Shown here: in pieces, positions 37,546 to 47,590 of the stretch | Numbering within the stretch: position 1 is the first letter of the stretch | How the letters are laid out: the number at the start of each line of letters is the position of its first letter | NCBI GenBank assembly: GCA_050299335.1 | Contig: JBNKVT010000018.1 | Coordinates: forward strand, 8,144-72,143 | Direction: 5' to 3' | Length of the DNA stretch: 64,000 nt | Source of the DNA: JBNKVT01 sp050299335 | GTDB taxonomy: Bacteria; Pseudomonadota; Alphaproteobacteria; Rhodobacterales; Rhodobacteraceae | Program-made: the position numbers and the translations under genes | The notes under the pieces: model-generated | Databases searched by the model: none | What the model saw: only the letters and a program-made list of their open reading frames with translations | What the model was told of the DNA's origin: nothing

Positions 37546-38922
37546 ATGAAGGTCATCATCTGCGGCGCCGGTCAGGTCGGCTGGCAGCTTGCGCGGCATC
37601 TGTCGGGCGAGGACAACAATGTCACGGTGGTCGATGTGCAGCCGGATCTGGTCCGGCGGATCACCGATCAGCTGGACGTGAACGGGGTGACGGGCTTTGC
37701 CTCTCATCCCGATATTCTGGATCGCGCCGGAGCGCGGGACGCCGATATGATCATCGCCGCCACCCAGTCGGACGAAGTCAACATGGTGACCTGCCAGGTG
37801 GCGCATTCGATCTTTTCGGTGCCCCGCAAGGTGGCGCGGCTGAGGGCGAAATCCTATCTGGACGCGATCTATTCCGATCTCTACCGGCGCGAGCACCTGC
37901 CCATCGACATCGTCATCTCGCCCGAACGCGAGGTGGCGAATGCCGCCCTGCAGCGGCTTGCCGCACCGGCGGCCTTCGACACCGAGAGTTTTCTCGACAA
38001 CCGCGCCCAGCTGATCGGTCTCAGCCTGGCCGAGGACTGCCCGGTGCTGCACACGCCGCTCAGGCAGTTGTCGGAACTGTTCTCGACCCTCAAGGCCGTT
38101 GTCGTCGGTATCCGGCGCGACGGGCGTCTGGTAGCCCCAGAGCCGGAGGATCAACTCTTCGCGGGCGACCAGATCTATGTCTTCTGCGCCACCGAGGACA
38201 TGTCGCGGACCATGGAGATCTTCGGCAAGACCAACCGCAAGACCGACCGCGTCATCATCGTCGGCGGCGGAAATGTCGGGCTGTCGGTGGCAAAATCGCT
38301 GGAGGAGGGGACGCGCAAGGTCCAGGCGAAGATGATCGAACGCAACCGCTTGATCGCGGAATTTGCCGCCGATTCGCTGGAACGCACCATCGTCCTGCAC
38401 GGCGACGGGCTGGACCGCGAAATCCTCGAAGAGGCCAATCTGGAACAGGCAGACGCGTTTCTGGCTGTCACCGATGACGACAAGACCAACCTTCTGTCCT
38501 GCGCGCGGGCCAAGGCGGCAGGCTGCGGGCTGGTGATCGCGCTGATCAACGATCCCTCGATGATCGCGCTGATGCGGCCCCTCGGGATCGACGCCTATAT
38601 CAACCCGCGCGCCACCACGGTGTCGTCGATCCTGCGCCATATCCGGCACGGACGGGTCGAGGCGGTCTATTCCATCGGCGATGCCGAGGCCGAGATTCTG
38701 GAGGCGCAGGTTCTCGGAACCTCGCCGATCGCCGGCCGCAGTATCGGCGACGCCGGCTGGCCCGAAGGCGCGCTGGTTGGCATGATCCGAAAGGGCGATG
38801 AGATCCTGGTGCCGAAGGGCGACACCACCATCGAGGAAGGCGATATCCTGACGGTCTTTGCCCTCAGCGACGACGTGGCCGAGGTGGAGCGGCTGTTCCA
38901 GGTCTCGATCGACTTCTTCTGA
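37546..38922 (+). CDS. trkA: Trk potassium uptake regulatory subunit TrkA
   Basis: 458 residues built of two repeats, each an NAD-binding Rossmann domain plus a TrkA-C domain. First nucleotide motif: I-I-C-G-A-G-Q-V-G (about 3-11). Second: I-I-V-G-G-G-N-V-G (about 236-244). Binds NAD(H)/ATP at the cytoplasmic face and gates TrkH. Start at 37546 (M-K-V-I-I-C), 10 bases after the ntrX stop; earlier in-frame ATG 37495 overlaps ntrX. Confidence 0.95.
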   Translation: MKVIICGAGQVGWQLARHLSGEDNNVTVVDVQPDLVRRITDQLDVNGVTGFASHPDILDRAGARDADMIIAATQSDEVNMVTCQVAHSIFSVPRKVARLRAKSYLDAIYSDLYRREHLPIDIVISPEREVANAALQRLAAPAAFDTESFLDNRAQLIGLSLAEDCPVLHTPLRQLSELFSTLKAVVVGIRRDGRLVAPEPEDQLFAGDQIYVFCATEDMSRTMEIFGKTNRKTDRVIIVGGGNVGLSVAKSLEEGTRKVQAKMIERNRLIAEFAADSLERTIVLHGDGLDREILEEANLEQADAFLAVTDDDKTNLLSCARAKAAGCGLVIALINDPSMIALMRPLGIDAYINPRATTVSSILRHIRHGRVEAVYSIGDAEAEILEAQVLGTSPIAGRSIGDAGWPEGALVGMIRKGDEILVPKGDTTIEEGDILTVFALSDDVAEVERLFQVSIDFF

Positions 38923-38926
38923 CGCG

Positions 38927-40438
38927 ATGCGGACGCTGTCGAAACTGCCGCTGTTCTCGGTGCTGATGCTGGCGGCTTCGGCGCTGATGCTGGTCCCGGG
39001 CTTCCATGCCATGCGGCTGGAGGACTGGGACACGATGCGGGCGTTCTTCTATCCCGCGATCTTCTTTGCCATCACCAGCATCATCATCGGCCTGGCTTTG
39101 GCCACCTGGCCCAGTCACGGAACGGTGCGGACGCAGCTTCTGACCCTGGTCGGCGCTTATGCGCTGTTGCCGCTGATGCTGGCGATGCCGCTCGATTACC
39201 TGGTGAAGACGATCAACTACGCCCAGGCCTATTTCGAGATGCTCTCTAGCCTCACCACCACGGGGGCGACGATTTTTGACGATCCCGGTCGAATTTCAGA
39301 GACCTTGCATCTATGGCGGGCCCTTGTCGGCTGGATGGGCGGATTTCTGATCCTGCTTGCGGCCTTCGCGATCATGGAGCCGCTCAATCTCGGCGGGTTC
39401 GAGATCGAGGCCTCGGTCAGCACGTCCTCCCGCACCCAACGGGGCACGATCGGCGGGTCGGGATCGACCGGCGAACGGCTGTTTCACCACGCAAGTCTGA
39501 TCGCGCCGGTTTACGGGACGCTGACCGGTGCGCTCGCCCTGTTGCTGGTCATCGCAGGCGACCGGCCCTTCGTCGCTGCCTGCCATGCGATGTCGGTCCT
39601 GTCCACGAGCGGCATCACGCCGCTTGCGCATGGCGAGGCCGTCCCCTCCGGGCTGGTCGGTGAGGTATTTGTGGCGCTGTTTCTGGTCCTGGCCCTGTCG
39701 CGCAAGGGGCTGACGGTGACCTTTCCCGGCAGGCGGGCCCTGCCGGGGCTGGCAGATCCCGAAATCCGCCTGGCGCTGATCTGTCTGACCCTGGTGCCGG
39801 GCTTTATTTTCCTGCGCCATTTCGTCGGCGCGCTGGAAATCGCGGAACAGGAAAACGTCACCGCCGCCCTGGAGGCACTTTGGGGGAGTTTCTTCACCGT
39901 GCTGTCTTTCCTCACAACCCATGGCCAGGAGAGCCGGTTTTGGGACAGTGCCGCCAGTTGGTCGGCGCTGGAGACTTCCGGCATCATCCTTCTCGGGCTC
40001 GCGGTGATGGGCGGCGGGGCGGCGACGACGGCGGGCGGAGTGAAGCTGATCCGGCTGTTCGCGCTCTACAAGCACGGGATCCGCGAATTGCAGCGGCTGG
40101 TGCATCCACACAGCGTCGGCGGGGCAGGGGTGACGGCAAGGCGAATCCGGCGACAGGGGGCGTTCATCGCCTGGGTGTTCCTGATGTTGTTCATGATCGC
40201 GATTGCTTTCGTGACCCTTGGCCTCGCGGTGACCGGATTGCGTTTCGAGAACAGTCTTGCGGTTGCGATCGCGGCGATGAGCAACACCGGCCCCGCGATC
40301 TCGGTCCTGGATCCGGAATTCACGTACCGGACATTGAGCGGCCAGCAATTGCTGATCCTAGATGTGACGATGATCGTCGGGCGGCTGGAAGTGCTGGTAG
40401 TGGTGGCGTTGATGAACGTCGCGCTTTGGCGGCAGTGA
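38927..40438 (+). CDS. trkH: Trk potassium transporter membrane subunit TrkH
   Basis: 503 residues. Four pore-loop repeats recognisable by L-T-T-T-G-A-T-I-F, V-L-S-T-S-G-I-T-P, F-L-T-T-H-G and A-M-S-N-T-G-P segments, flanked by about ten transmembrane helices. Forms the potassium channel of the Trk system with TrkA, 4 bases downstream of it. Co-location with ntrYX is standard in alphaproteobacteria. Confidence 0.94.
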   Translation: MRTLSKLPLFSVLMLAASALMLVPGFHAMRLEDWDTMRAFFYPAIFFAITSIIIGLALATWPSHGTVRTQLLTLVGAYALLPLMLAMPLDYLVKTINYAQAYFEMLSSLTTTGATIFDDPGRISETLHLWRALVGWMGGFLILLAAFAIMEPLNLGGFEIEASVSTSSRTQRGTIGGSGSTGERLFHHASLIAPVYGTLTGALALLLVIAGDRPFVAACHAMSVLSTSGITPLAHGEAVPSGLVGEVFVALFLVLALSRKGLTVTFPGRRALPGLADPEIRLALICLTLVPGFIFLRHFVGALEIAEQENVTAALEALWGSFFTVLSFLTTHGQESRFWDSAASWSALETSGIILLGLAVMGGGAATTAGGVKLIRLFALYKHGIRELQRLVHPHSVGGAGVTARRIRRQGAFIAWVFLMLFMIAIAFVTLGLAVTGLRFENSLAVAIAAMSNTGPAISVLDPEFTYRTLSGQQLLILDVTMIVGRLEVLVVVALMNVALWRQ

Positions 40439-40645
40439 GGCGTGCGCATCGGGAATTTCGGCCTCGGCACTTCGTAGGACAGCAGATCGACTGATCCCGG
40501 GACGGAATGACGGCGAATTCGGCCGTCCAGGACGCGGTTTCAAGCTTTCCCTCTGGAAATCCGTCCTGTTAACCCCCATAACTGAGAAATAATCACTCAC
40601 CGGGCTCGGCAAGGAGGGCCCCAATAACTGCTGAAGGCTCGTCGC

Positions 40646-40885
40646 ATGGCTTCCGATAAACAAAATCTGCAAGATGCATTTCTCAACAATGTCCGCAAGG
40701 CCAAGATCCCGGTGACGATTTTCCTCGTCAACGGGGTCAAGCTGCAGGGCGTCATCACGTGGTTTGACAATTTCTGCGTGCTTCTGCGCCGGGATGGACA
40801 ATCGCAGCTTGTCTACAAGCATGCGATTTCCACCATCATGCCCTCGCAGCCGGTGAACCTTTATGAGGGCGAGGAGAACGGCTGA
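40646..40885 (+). CDS. hfq: RNA chaperone Hfq
   Basis: 79 residues, the usual compact alphaproteobacterial size. Sm1 motif region L-Q-D-A-F-L-N-N-V-R and the loop G-V-K-L-Q-G-V-I-T-W-F-D-N-F, then the Sm2 Y-K-H-A-I-S-T-I. Assembles as a hexamer pairing small RNAs with mRNAs. hflX starts 3 bases after its stop. A 207-base intergenic space after trkH probably holds its promoter. Confidence 0.97.
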   Translation: MASDKQNLQDAFLNNVRKAKIPVTIFLVNGVKLQGVITWFDNFCVLLRRDGQSQLVYKHAISTIMPSQPVNLYEGEENG

Positions 40886-40888
40886 GAC

Positions 40889-42172
40889 TTGCGGAGCCTG
40901 GTTCTTCATCCCGATCTGAAATCCGAGGCCCGGCGCGGGTCAGCTGGCTATGCTCTGGCCGAGGCCGTATCGCTGGCCGAAGCGCTGGAGCTTGACGTCG
41001 CCGAGGCGCTGGTGGTTCCAGTGGGCAAGCCGCGGGCGGCGACGCTGTTCGGGACCGGCAAGGTCGATGAGATCGCAGCGCTGTGCAAGGCACAGGAGAT
41101 CGGATTGGTGCTGGTTGATGGTGCCGTGTCGCCGATCCAGCAGCGGAACCTCGAAAAGGCGTGGAATGTCAAACTTCTGGACCGGACAGGTCTGATCCTG
41201 GAGATTTTCGGCGACCGGGCGAGAACCCGCGAGGGTGTGCTGCAGGTCGATCTGGCGCATCTGACCTACCAGAAATCCCGGCTGGTCCGATCCTGGACCC
41301 ACCTTGAGCGCCAGCGCGGGTCCCTGGGCTTTATCGGCGGTCCCGGCGAAACACAGATCGAGGCCGACCGGCGGGCCATTGACGAGCAGATCGTGCGGCT
41401 GAAGCGGCAACTGGCCAAGGTGGTGAAGACCCGGGCGCTGCACCGGGCGGCGCGGGCCAAGGTGCCTTATCCGATCGTGGCGCTGGTGGGCTACACCAAT
41501 GCCGGAAAATCAACGCTTTTCAACCGCTTGACCGGTGCAAACGTTCTAGCCAGGGACATGCTCTTCGCCACGCTCGATCCAACGATGCGCGAGGTGGAGC
41601 TGGCTTCTGGCCGCAAGGTGATCCTGTCGGATACGGTGGGATTCATCTCGGATCTGCCGACGCAGCTGGTCGCGGCCTTCCGGGCGACTTTGGAGGAGGT
41701 TCTCGACGCCGACCTGATCCTGCATGTGCGCGATATCTCGCATCCCGAAAGCGAAAAGCAGGCCGAGGATGTTACAGAAATCCTTGAACAAATTGGCGTG
41801 ACGGAAGAGGCGCTCGATAACATAATCGAGGTCTGGAACAAGATCGACGCGGTTAGGGACGGGCTGGCCGAAACGCTGCGGACCGTGTCCAGGCGGGAGG
41901 CGTCGAAAGTGGCGGTCTCGGCGCTGACCGGCGAGGGACTGGAAGCGCTCGATGCGATGATCGAGGTCGGCCTGGGCGAGCCGACCCGAGACGAAGAGCT
42001 CGCGGTCGGGTTCGATCAGGGCAGGGCACGGGCCTGGCTGTTTGCCAAGAACCTGGTCACCGACGAGACGCAATTCGAGACAGGAAGCCGGATTTCGGTG
42101 CGCTGGTCGGATAAACAGAGGAACCAGTTTCGACAGGCCTTTAAAGCAGAGAATATTTCTTTTATACAATAA
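40889..42172 (+). CDS. hflX: ribosome-associated GTPase HflX
   Basis: 427 residues. N-terminal HflX domain with G-T-G-K-V-D-E-I and D-R-T-G-L-I-L-E-I-F. The G domain starts near residue 195 with G-Y-T-N-A-G-K-S-T (G1), then D-T-V-G-F-I (G3) and N-K-I-D (G4). HflX splits stalled or stressed ribosomes. The start is TTG, 3 bases behind hfq, so translation is probably coupled. The hfq-hflX pair with convergent miaA echoes the E. coli miaA-hfq-hflX operon, rearranged. Confidence 0.95.
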   Translation: MRSLVLHPDLKSEARRGSAGYALAEAVSLAEALELDVAEALVVPVGKPRAATLFGTGKVDEIAALCKAQEIGLVLVDGAVSPIQQRNLEKAWNVKLLDRTGLILEIFGDRARTREGVLQVDLAHLTYQKSRLVRSWTHLERQRGSLGFIGGPGETQIEADRRAIDEQIVRLKRQLAKVVKTRALHRAARAKVPYPIVALVGYTNAGKSTLFNRLTGANVLARDMLFATLDPTMREVELASGRKVILSDTVGFISDLPTQLVAAFRATLEEVLDADLILHVRDISHPESEKQAEDVTEILEQIGVTEEALDNIIEVWNKIDAVRDGLAETLRTVSRREASKVAVSALTGEGLEALDAMIEVGLGEPTRDEELAVGFDQGRARAWLFAKNLVTDETQFETGSRISVRWSDKQRNQFRQAFKAENISFIQ

Positions 42173-42212
42173 GTTGTAGTGGAAACCTCATGTAGTCGGA
42201 AGCATCCGTTGT

Positions 42213-43136
42213 TTACGTTAGGTTACGCCAGTAATCACCAGATTCTAAAATGGTTTCAGCATTGGTATCTGCCTGGACAGCCGTCCAGGTCGTCATTTTG
42301 CTCCTGAGCCAGGTACGCTGCCGCTTGGCATATTGCCTGGTGGCGATTTTCGCGCGTTCCACTGCCTCCGTGAGCGGCATTTTTCCTTCAAGACTGGCGA
42401 TGATTTCGGCGGCCCCAAGCGCTCTTGCCGATGGCAGCTCCGGGAGCCAGCCCTGGGCCAGTTCCGCTTCGCATTCCTCGATGGCACCGTTGGCGATCAT
42501 CCAGTCGAAGCGGCGGTCGATGCGCGGCCAGAGCGCGGCGCGGTCGCAAGCAACGGTCAGGCAAAGGCAGTCGGTTTCGGCCAGAAGCGGCGCCGGCGTG
42601 TCACGCTGCCAGTCTGACAAAGGTCGGTCGGTGGCCCGGGCGACCTCCCAGGCGCGCTGCAGGCGGACAGGGTTGCTTTTGTCCATGGTTTCAAGAATTT
42701 GCGGATCGAGGTGGCGCAATTCCTCAAGGAAGACACCGGGGTCTGTTTCGCGGATCCTGTCCCCCTCGGCGCGTGTTTCGGGGTCGATCTCTGGGATCTC
42801 GGCCAGGCCGCGGGTCAGAGATGTGAAATAGAGACCGGTTCCGCCGACGATGATACGGGCACGGTCGGGGTGAGCTGCGAAGAGCGTCTCAAGATCGCGG
42901 AGCCAATGGCCGACGGAATAGCTTTCGGTGCGGGTGATATGGCCGTAGAGGACGTGATCGGCGCGGCTTTCGTCCTCGGGGCTTGGACGGGCGGTGAGAA
43001 TGCGCCAATTGTCATAGACCTGCAGCGCGTCGGCGTTGACGATAAGGCCGCCGGTAGTCTCGGCCAGGCGCAAGGCGAGGGAGGATTTGCCGGATGCGGT
43101 TGGACCGGCAATCAGGATTGTCAGGGGTGCTGTCAT
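42213..43136 (-). CDS. miaA: tRNA dimethylallyltransferase
   Basis: 307 residues. P-loop A-G-P-T-A-S-G-K-S-S near the N-terminus, then N-A-D-A-L-Q-V-Y and G-G-T-G-L-Y-F. Adds a dimethylallyl group to A37 of UNN-reading tRNAs. Convergent with hflX (40 bases between stops). Confidence 0.95.
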   Translation of the reverse strand: MTAPLTILIAGPTASGKSSLALRLAETTGGLIVNADALQVYDNWRILTARPSPEDESRADHVLYGHITRTESYSVGHWLRDLETLFAAHPDRARIIVGGTGLYFTSLTRGLAEIPEIDPETRAEGDRIRETDPGVFLEELRHLDPQILETMDKSNPVRLQRAWEVARATDRPLSDWQRDTPAPLLAETDCLCLTVACDRAALWPRIDRRFDWMIANGAIEECEAELAQGWLPELPSARALGAAEIIASLEGKMPLTEAVERAKIATRQYAKRQRTWLRSKMTTWTAVQADTNAETILESGDYWRNLT

Positions 43137-43257
43137 GCCGGTTTGGGCAAAACGCTGTAATCCTTGGGTTTTCTTGTATCAATATTTAACATAATATCGA
43201 TTATGCGACATTTACATGGGAGGGAGAGAAGTTACCCTCTCCCCCGGTTTTGTGCGC

Positions 43258-43860
43258 TCAGCGTTTCTCGTTGGCGAAATTCCACAGCCACGGGGTCAGC
43301 ATTGCGGCCAGGCCGAGCTTGATGGCGTCGAAGGCAAGGAAGTTGTACAGCCCGTTCTGTAGTACCCAATTGAAGCCGAACTGGTCGGTATAAAGATGGT
43401 ACATCCAGCTGACGCCGAACAAGTAGATGATCGCGGTACCAATCAGCATCGACAGCGCCATGGTCGCGAAACTGCGGTCCCAGCCGCGACCTGCAAGCAT
43501 TCCCATGACGGCCGCTGCAACCAGAAAGCCAAGTAGGAAGCCGCCTGATCCGCCCATCATGTAGGCAATGCCGTAGTTCTCGGCGGTGGACGAGGTGAAG
43601 ATGTTGGCCCCGAGCGCGCCGATCAAAAGGTAACCGAGGACCGTCGTCACGCCGAGCCTCATCCCGTAGCTCGCCCCGATCAACAGAACTACAAAAGTCT
43701 GCATTGTGCCGTTGACCGGCCACATCGGGATGCGGATCTTGGCGGCGATGGCAAGGGCCGCGATACCGCCGAGAACGAGGATCGCGCGTTTGATCCAGAG
43801 GCGGCTTTTGTCGGTCCGCCAGAGTGCCTCGTGCAGGAAAGTTTGGGTCTCAGTGGCCAT
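43258..43860 (-). CDS. bioY: biotin transporter S component BioY
   Basis: 200 residues, six transmembrane helices. BioY hallmarks are I-P-M-W-P-V-N-G-T-M-Q-T-F near residue 45 and G-G-S-G-G-F-L-L-G-F near 105. BioY takes up biotin alone or with the BioMN energising module, which is not encoded nearby. I start at M-A-T-E-T-Q (43860); an upstream ATG at 43899 adds 13 basic residues. Divergent from purB. Confidence 0.92.
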   Translation of the reverse strand: MATETQTFLHEALWRTDKSRLWIKRAILVLGGIAALAIAAKIRIPMWPVNGTMQTFVVLLIGASYGMRLGVTTVLGYLLIGALGANIFTSSTAENYGIAYMMGGSGGFLLGFLVAAAVMGMLAGRGWDRSFATMALSMLIGTAIIYLFGVSWMYHLYTDQFGFNWVLQNGLYNFLAFDAIKLGLAAMLTPWLWNFANEKR

Positions 43861-43983
43861 TTTCGCCCCCTGTCTGATGATTTTCCTGTTTCGTGCCATG
43901 AAACCGGCGCGGGGACAATCCCTCTCCTTGCCTCCCCCCTGCCCCGGCGTTATCAGGCGGACGACGCTTCAGGAGGCCCGCCG

Positions 43984-45285
43984 ATGATCCCCCGCTATTC
44001 CCGCCCCGACATGGTCGCCATCTGGTCGCCCGAAACCAAGTTCCGCATCTGGTACGAGATCGAGGCCCATGCCTGCGACGCAATGGCCGATCTCGGCGTG
44101 ATCCCGAAGGAAAGTGCGGCGGCGGTCTGGAAGGCCGCGAAGGTCGATTTCGACGTCGCGCGGATCGACGAGATCGAGGCGGTGACCAAACATGACGTGA
44201 TCGCCTTTCTGACCCATCTGGCCGAGATTATCGGCCCCGATGAGGCGCGGTTCGTGCATCAGGGGATGACCTCGTCGGATGTGCTGGATACCTGTTTCAA
44301 CGTGCAGCTGGTGCGGGCCGCGGATCTCTTGATCCGGGATGTCGAGGATCTGATGGCGGCGCTGAAGCGGCGGGCGGAGGAGCACAAGTTCACCATCTGC
44401 ATCGGGCGCTCGCACGGCATCCATGCCGAACCGGTGACCTTCGGGCTGAAGATGGCACAGGCCTATGCCGAGATGGCACGCAATCTCGACCGGTTGCAGG
44501 CGGCGCGGCACGAGGTGGCGACCTGTGCGATTTCCGGCGCCGTCGGGACCTTTGCCAATATCGATCCGGCGGTCGAGGCCCATGTGGCCGCGAAGATGGG
44601 GCTGGAGGCGGAGCCGGTCTCGACCCAGGTGATCCCGCGCGACCGGCACGCGATGTTTTTCTCGGTTCTGGGGGTCGTGGCCTCGTCGATCGAGCGGATT
44701 TCAACGGAAATCCGACATCTGCAGCGGACGGAGGTGCTGGAGGCGGAGGAATATTTCTCGCCCGGGCAGAAAGGGTCGAGCGCGATGCCGCATAAGCGGA
44801 ACCCGGTACTGACCGAGAACCTGACCGGGCTGGCGCGGCTGGTGCGCATGGCGGTGGTGCCGGCGCTGGAGAATGTCGCTCTCTGGCATGAGCGCGACAT
44901 TTCCCATTCCTCGGTGGAGCGGAATATCGGCCCCGATGCGACCGTGACGCTGGACTTCGCCTTGGCGCGGCTAACACAGGTGATCGACAAGCTGGTGGTT
45001 TATCCTGAGAACATGATGAACAATCTCAATAAGTTCCGAGGTCTGGTGCATTCACAGCGGGTGCTGCTGGCGCTGACTCAGAAAGGGATCAGCCGCGAGG
45101 ACGCCTACAGGCTGGTACAGCGCAATGCGATGAAGGTCTGGGAAGAGGGCAAGGATTTTCTCGAAGAGCTGAAGGCGGATCCCGAAGTGACTGCGGCGCT
45201 CGGCACGGCCGAGATCGAGGAGAAATTCGATCTAGGCTACCATACCAAGCATGTCGACACGATATTTCGCCGTGTCTTCGGATAG
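43984..45285 (+). CDS. purB: adenylosuccinate lyase
   Basis: 433 residues, usual length of the bacterial short type. It begins I-P-R-Y-S-R-P-D-M-V. The family signature G-S-S-A-M-P-H-K-R-N-P is near residue 262, and H-Q-G-M-T-S-S-D and G-R-S-H-G-I-H-A-E-P hold the catalytic His/Ser regions. It cleaves SAICAR and adenylosuccinate in purine synthesis. The ATG at 43984 follows GGAGGCCCGCC. Confidence 0.96.
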   Translation: MIPRYSRPDMVAIWSPETKFRIWYEIEAHACDAMADLGVIPKESAAAVWKAAKVDFDVARIDEIEAVTKHDVIAFLTHLAEIIGPDEARFVHQGMTSSDVLDTCFNVQLVRAADLLIRDVEDLMAALKRRAEEHKFTICIGRSHGIHAEPVTFGLKMAQAYAEMARNLDRLQAARHEVATCAISGAVGTFANIDPAVEAHVAAKMGLEAEPVSTQVIPRDRHAMFFSVLGVVASSIERISTEIRHLQRTEVLEAEEYFSPGQKGSSAMPHKRNPVLTENLTGLARLVRMAVVPALENVALWHERDISHSSVERNIGPDATVTLDFALARLTQVIDKLVVYPENMMNNLNKFRGLVHSQRVLLALTQKGISREDAYRLVQRNAMKVWEEGKDFLEELKADPEVTAALGTAEIEEKFDLGYHTKHVDTIFRRVFG

Positions 45286-45390
45286 CGGCCTGTCCCTCTT
45301 TGACTGTGTATCGTCAATGGCTAAGGTTTCGACCATTGCGACAGTGGTGTTTCGGCGAGCCCTGGCACCCTTTTTGCCCCCTGCCCGCGC

Positions 45391-47460
45391 TCACCTTTGC
45401 AACGGGTCGGGATCGACGACCAGCTGGCGGATGCTGACCAGGGCCGAAACCGGCAGCGTCTTTGAGCGGGCACAAAGGTAAACCGGCTCCCAGGTCGGAT
45501 CGAAGCTGCGCTTGAACCGGTGCAGCCCGGTGAGCCCGGTTTCCCCGCCTCTTTTACGGTAGAAATAGGCCAAAAGACGCTCGACCAGCGAGCCGGGATT
45601 CTCGATCAGCGCGAAGGCCACCGAGCAGAGCGAGAACCGCGGCGTTTCCGCCTGTTTTGCCCGGTCGATCGCGTCGGCGATCAGCGCATGCATCGTGCCT
45701 TGCGGCGCGTCGGGATGACTGCGCATCAGATCGATCGACCATTCGCGCGCATCCCCCGATTTCAGGATCGAGATAAAACCGACCGCCCGCCCCCGGTAAC
45801 GGGCGACAAGGATGTCGAAATGGGACAGGTAATCCGTATCGAAGCGCCCCATGGAGAACCCGCGCTCGCCGCCGGGTTTGGCCGCGAGCCAGGCATCCGA
45901 GACCGGGCGCAATTCAGCCAGCGGCGCGGTCCCGGCGCGGTAAAGCGTAATCTCGAGCCCGGATTTCTGGGCCTGGCGGACCTTGCGGCGCAGTTCGCGG
46001 CAGGCCCGGGCATCGATATCGAAACTCTGGGGACGGATGATCGCGTCATGGCCGATCAGCGAGATGCCATAGCCCGAACGCGCCAGAAAGGCTGCAAAGG
46101 CGGGCCCGGCCTTGTAGAAGACCGGCGCGGCCATGCGGGTCCTTGCCTCGGCCTCGAAACGCTGGAGCAATTCGTACCAGCTCAGACGGCTGCCAGCTGG
46201 TTCGGAAAGGGCGACGAGGTTGTTGCCGCGATCGGCGAACATCAGGAGGGAGTCACGGTCGCGCGACATCAGGAAGGACTTGTCGCCCAACCGTGCCAGG
46301 GCGTCCTCTGCCCGACTGGAGGCCCGCAGCAGTCTTTCGACCTCGACCGGCAGCACCCCGGGCGCGATACAGTCGATCACGTCCCTGCGGCGAAACGGAT
46401 CGCTGCGGCGTTCGCTCTTGGGAAAGACCTGGCCCCGCATCGTACGGTTCCACTCGAATTCCACCATCAGGTAGCCGGCGGCGAGGAACGGCAGGATGTA
46501 GTAGATCAGCCGGAACAGCAGCAGTGAGCCAAGCAGGTCGCTCTGCGCCACGTGCGGCCAGGCCAGAAGGCAGGCGACCTCGAGAATGCCGATCCCGGCC
46601 GGGGCGTTGGAAGCAAGACCGAGAGCAAGTGCCGCGATGAAGACCGGCAGCAGTTCGCCAAAGGTAATGCCGCTATCGGCGGGCAGCAGCAGCCAGAGGA
46701 TGCCGGCGGCCGGGATCACGTCGACGACCGCGAGAATCAGCATATTCCGCACGGCGCGAAAACGCGGCAGCGTGAACAGCCGGTCCCGAAACACGATGCG
46801 CGGCTGCAGGTAGCACAGGGCTAGCACGCTGGCCCCAAGCGCCAATCCCGCGAGCGACCCAGCGACAACTGTCCCCGTCTGCAAGCCGCTCGCAGCCGCG
46901 ACAGCCGTTGGGGACATAAGACCGGACAATGCCACAAGCAGGCAGAGCGACAGGAGAAAGCCGACGGCGATGAAGAACGAAATACCCGCGTTGCGGCCAA
47001 TGCCTATCCCGTAGGCGCGATAGTGCCGCCAGCGCACAAGCGTCGCGACGACGATGCCGAATCCGAGCATCTGCCCCATGGCGACGGCGGTAAACCCGGT
47101 GCGGGCCGCGTGTGACGGTGGCACGGCGTGGCGAAAGAGCCGAAGTGACACGATATCGTAGCAGGCCACGGCGCCGAAGCTGATCACACAGAGACAGGCC
47201 GCCAGCGCGATGGAGGTCGGGGGAATGTACCTTATGGAAGTCCAGACCTGGCCGGGGTCGATAGTGATTTCATGTTCCTGCAGGACCAATGCCACACCTA
47301 CCATGACCAGCGTCACGGCAACGAGCCGGGGCAAAAGCTGCCGCAGGATCGGGCCCAGCGAGACGCCCTCGCCCCCGGTCGTGTTCCTGGCGTATCCCTT
47401 TATGGTATCCTGAGTGTCTGAAAACTCTGCTGAACTCGTCACGGCATTCACCCCGTTCAC
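45391..47460 (-). CDS. MprF-like membrane protein (flippase plus DUF2156 acyl/aminoacyl-transferase domain)
   Basis: 689 residues. About nine to ten transmembrane helices to residue 335 form the MprF flippase-like part (C-Y-D-I-V-S-L-R and M-G-Q-M-L-G-F-G). The cytosolic DUF2156/GNAT-like half follows, with G-D-K-S-F-L-M-S-R-D near 395 and G-F-I-S-I-L-K-S near 560. MprF proteins transfer lysine or alanine from tRNA to phosphatidylglycerol and flip the product, reducing envelope charge. Which amino acid is used here is not visible. Stands alone, convergent with purB. Confidence 0.8.
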   Translation of the reverse strand: MNGVNAVTSSAEFSDTQDTIKGYARNTTGGEGVSLGPILRQLLPRLVAVTLVMVGVALVLQEHEITIDPGQVWTSIRYIPPTSIALAACLCVISFGAVACYDIVSLRLFRHAVPPSHAARTGFTAVAMGQMLGFGIVVATLVRWRHYRAYGIGIGRNAGISFFIAVGFLLSLCLLVALSGLMSPTAVAAASGLQTGTVVAGSLAGLALGASVLALCYLQPRIVFRDRLFTLPRFRAVRNMLILAVVDVIPAAGILWLLLPADSGITFGELLPVFIAALALGLASNAPAGIGILEVACLLAWPHVAQSDLLGSLLLFRLIYYILPFLAAGYLMVEFEWNRTMRGQVFPKSERRSDPFRRRDVIDCIAPGVLPVEVERLLRASSRAEDALARLGDKSFLMSRDRDSLLMFADRGNNLVALSEPAGSRLSWYELLQRFEAEARTRMAAPVFYKAGPAFAAFLARSGYGISLIGHDAIIRPQSFDIDARACRELRRKVRQAQKSGLEITLYRAGTAPLAELRPVSDAWLAAKPGGERGFSMGRFDTDYLSHFDILVARYRGRAVGFISILKSGDAREWSIDLMRSHPDAPQGTMHALIADAIDRAKQAETPRFSLCSVAFALIENPGSLVERLLAYFYRKRGGETGLTGLHRFKRSFDPTWEPVYLCARSKTLPVSALVSIRQLVVDPDPLQR

Positions 47461-47590
47461 CTGATCCGGTCCCGGGATAGCGACCGATCATTGTCACGAA
47501 GTGAATCCGCGAAGGGTAAATATCTGCAATTCGCGACGAATTCAGCGCATCCGCAGTCAGAGCGCTGAAAAGGCGGAATTTTCGCCGGTC

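Noticed and set aside
43218..43243. GGGAGAG/CTCTCCC hairpin beyond bioY as a terminator
   Set aside because: The stem is only 7 base pairs and no T-run follows on the bioY strand.
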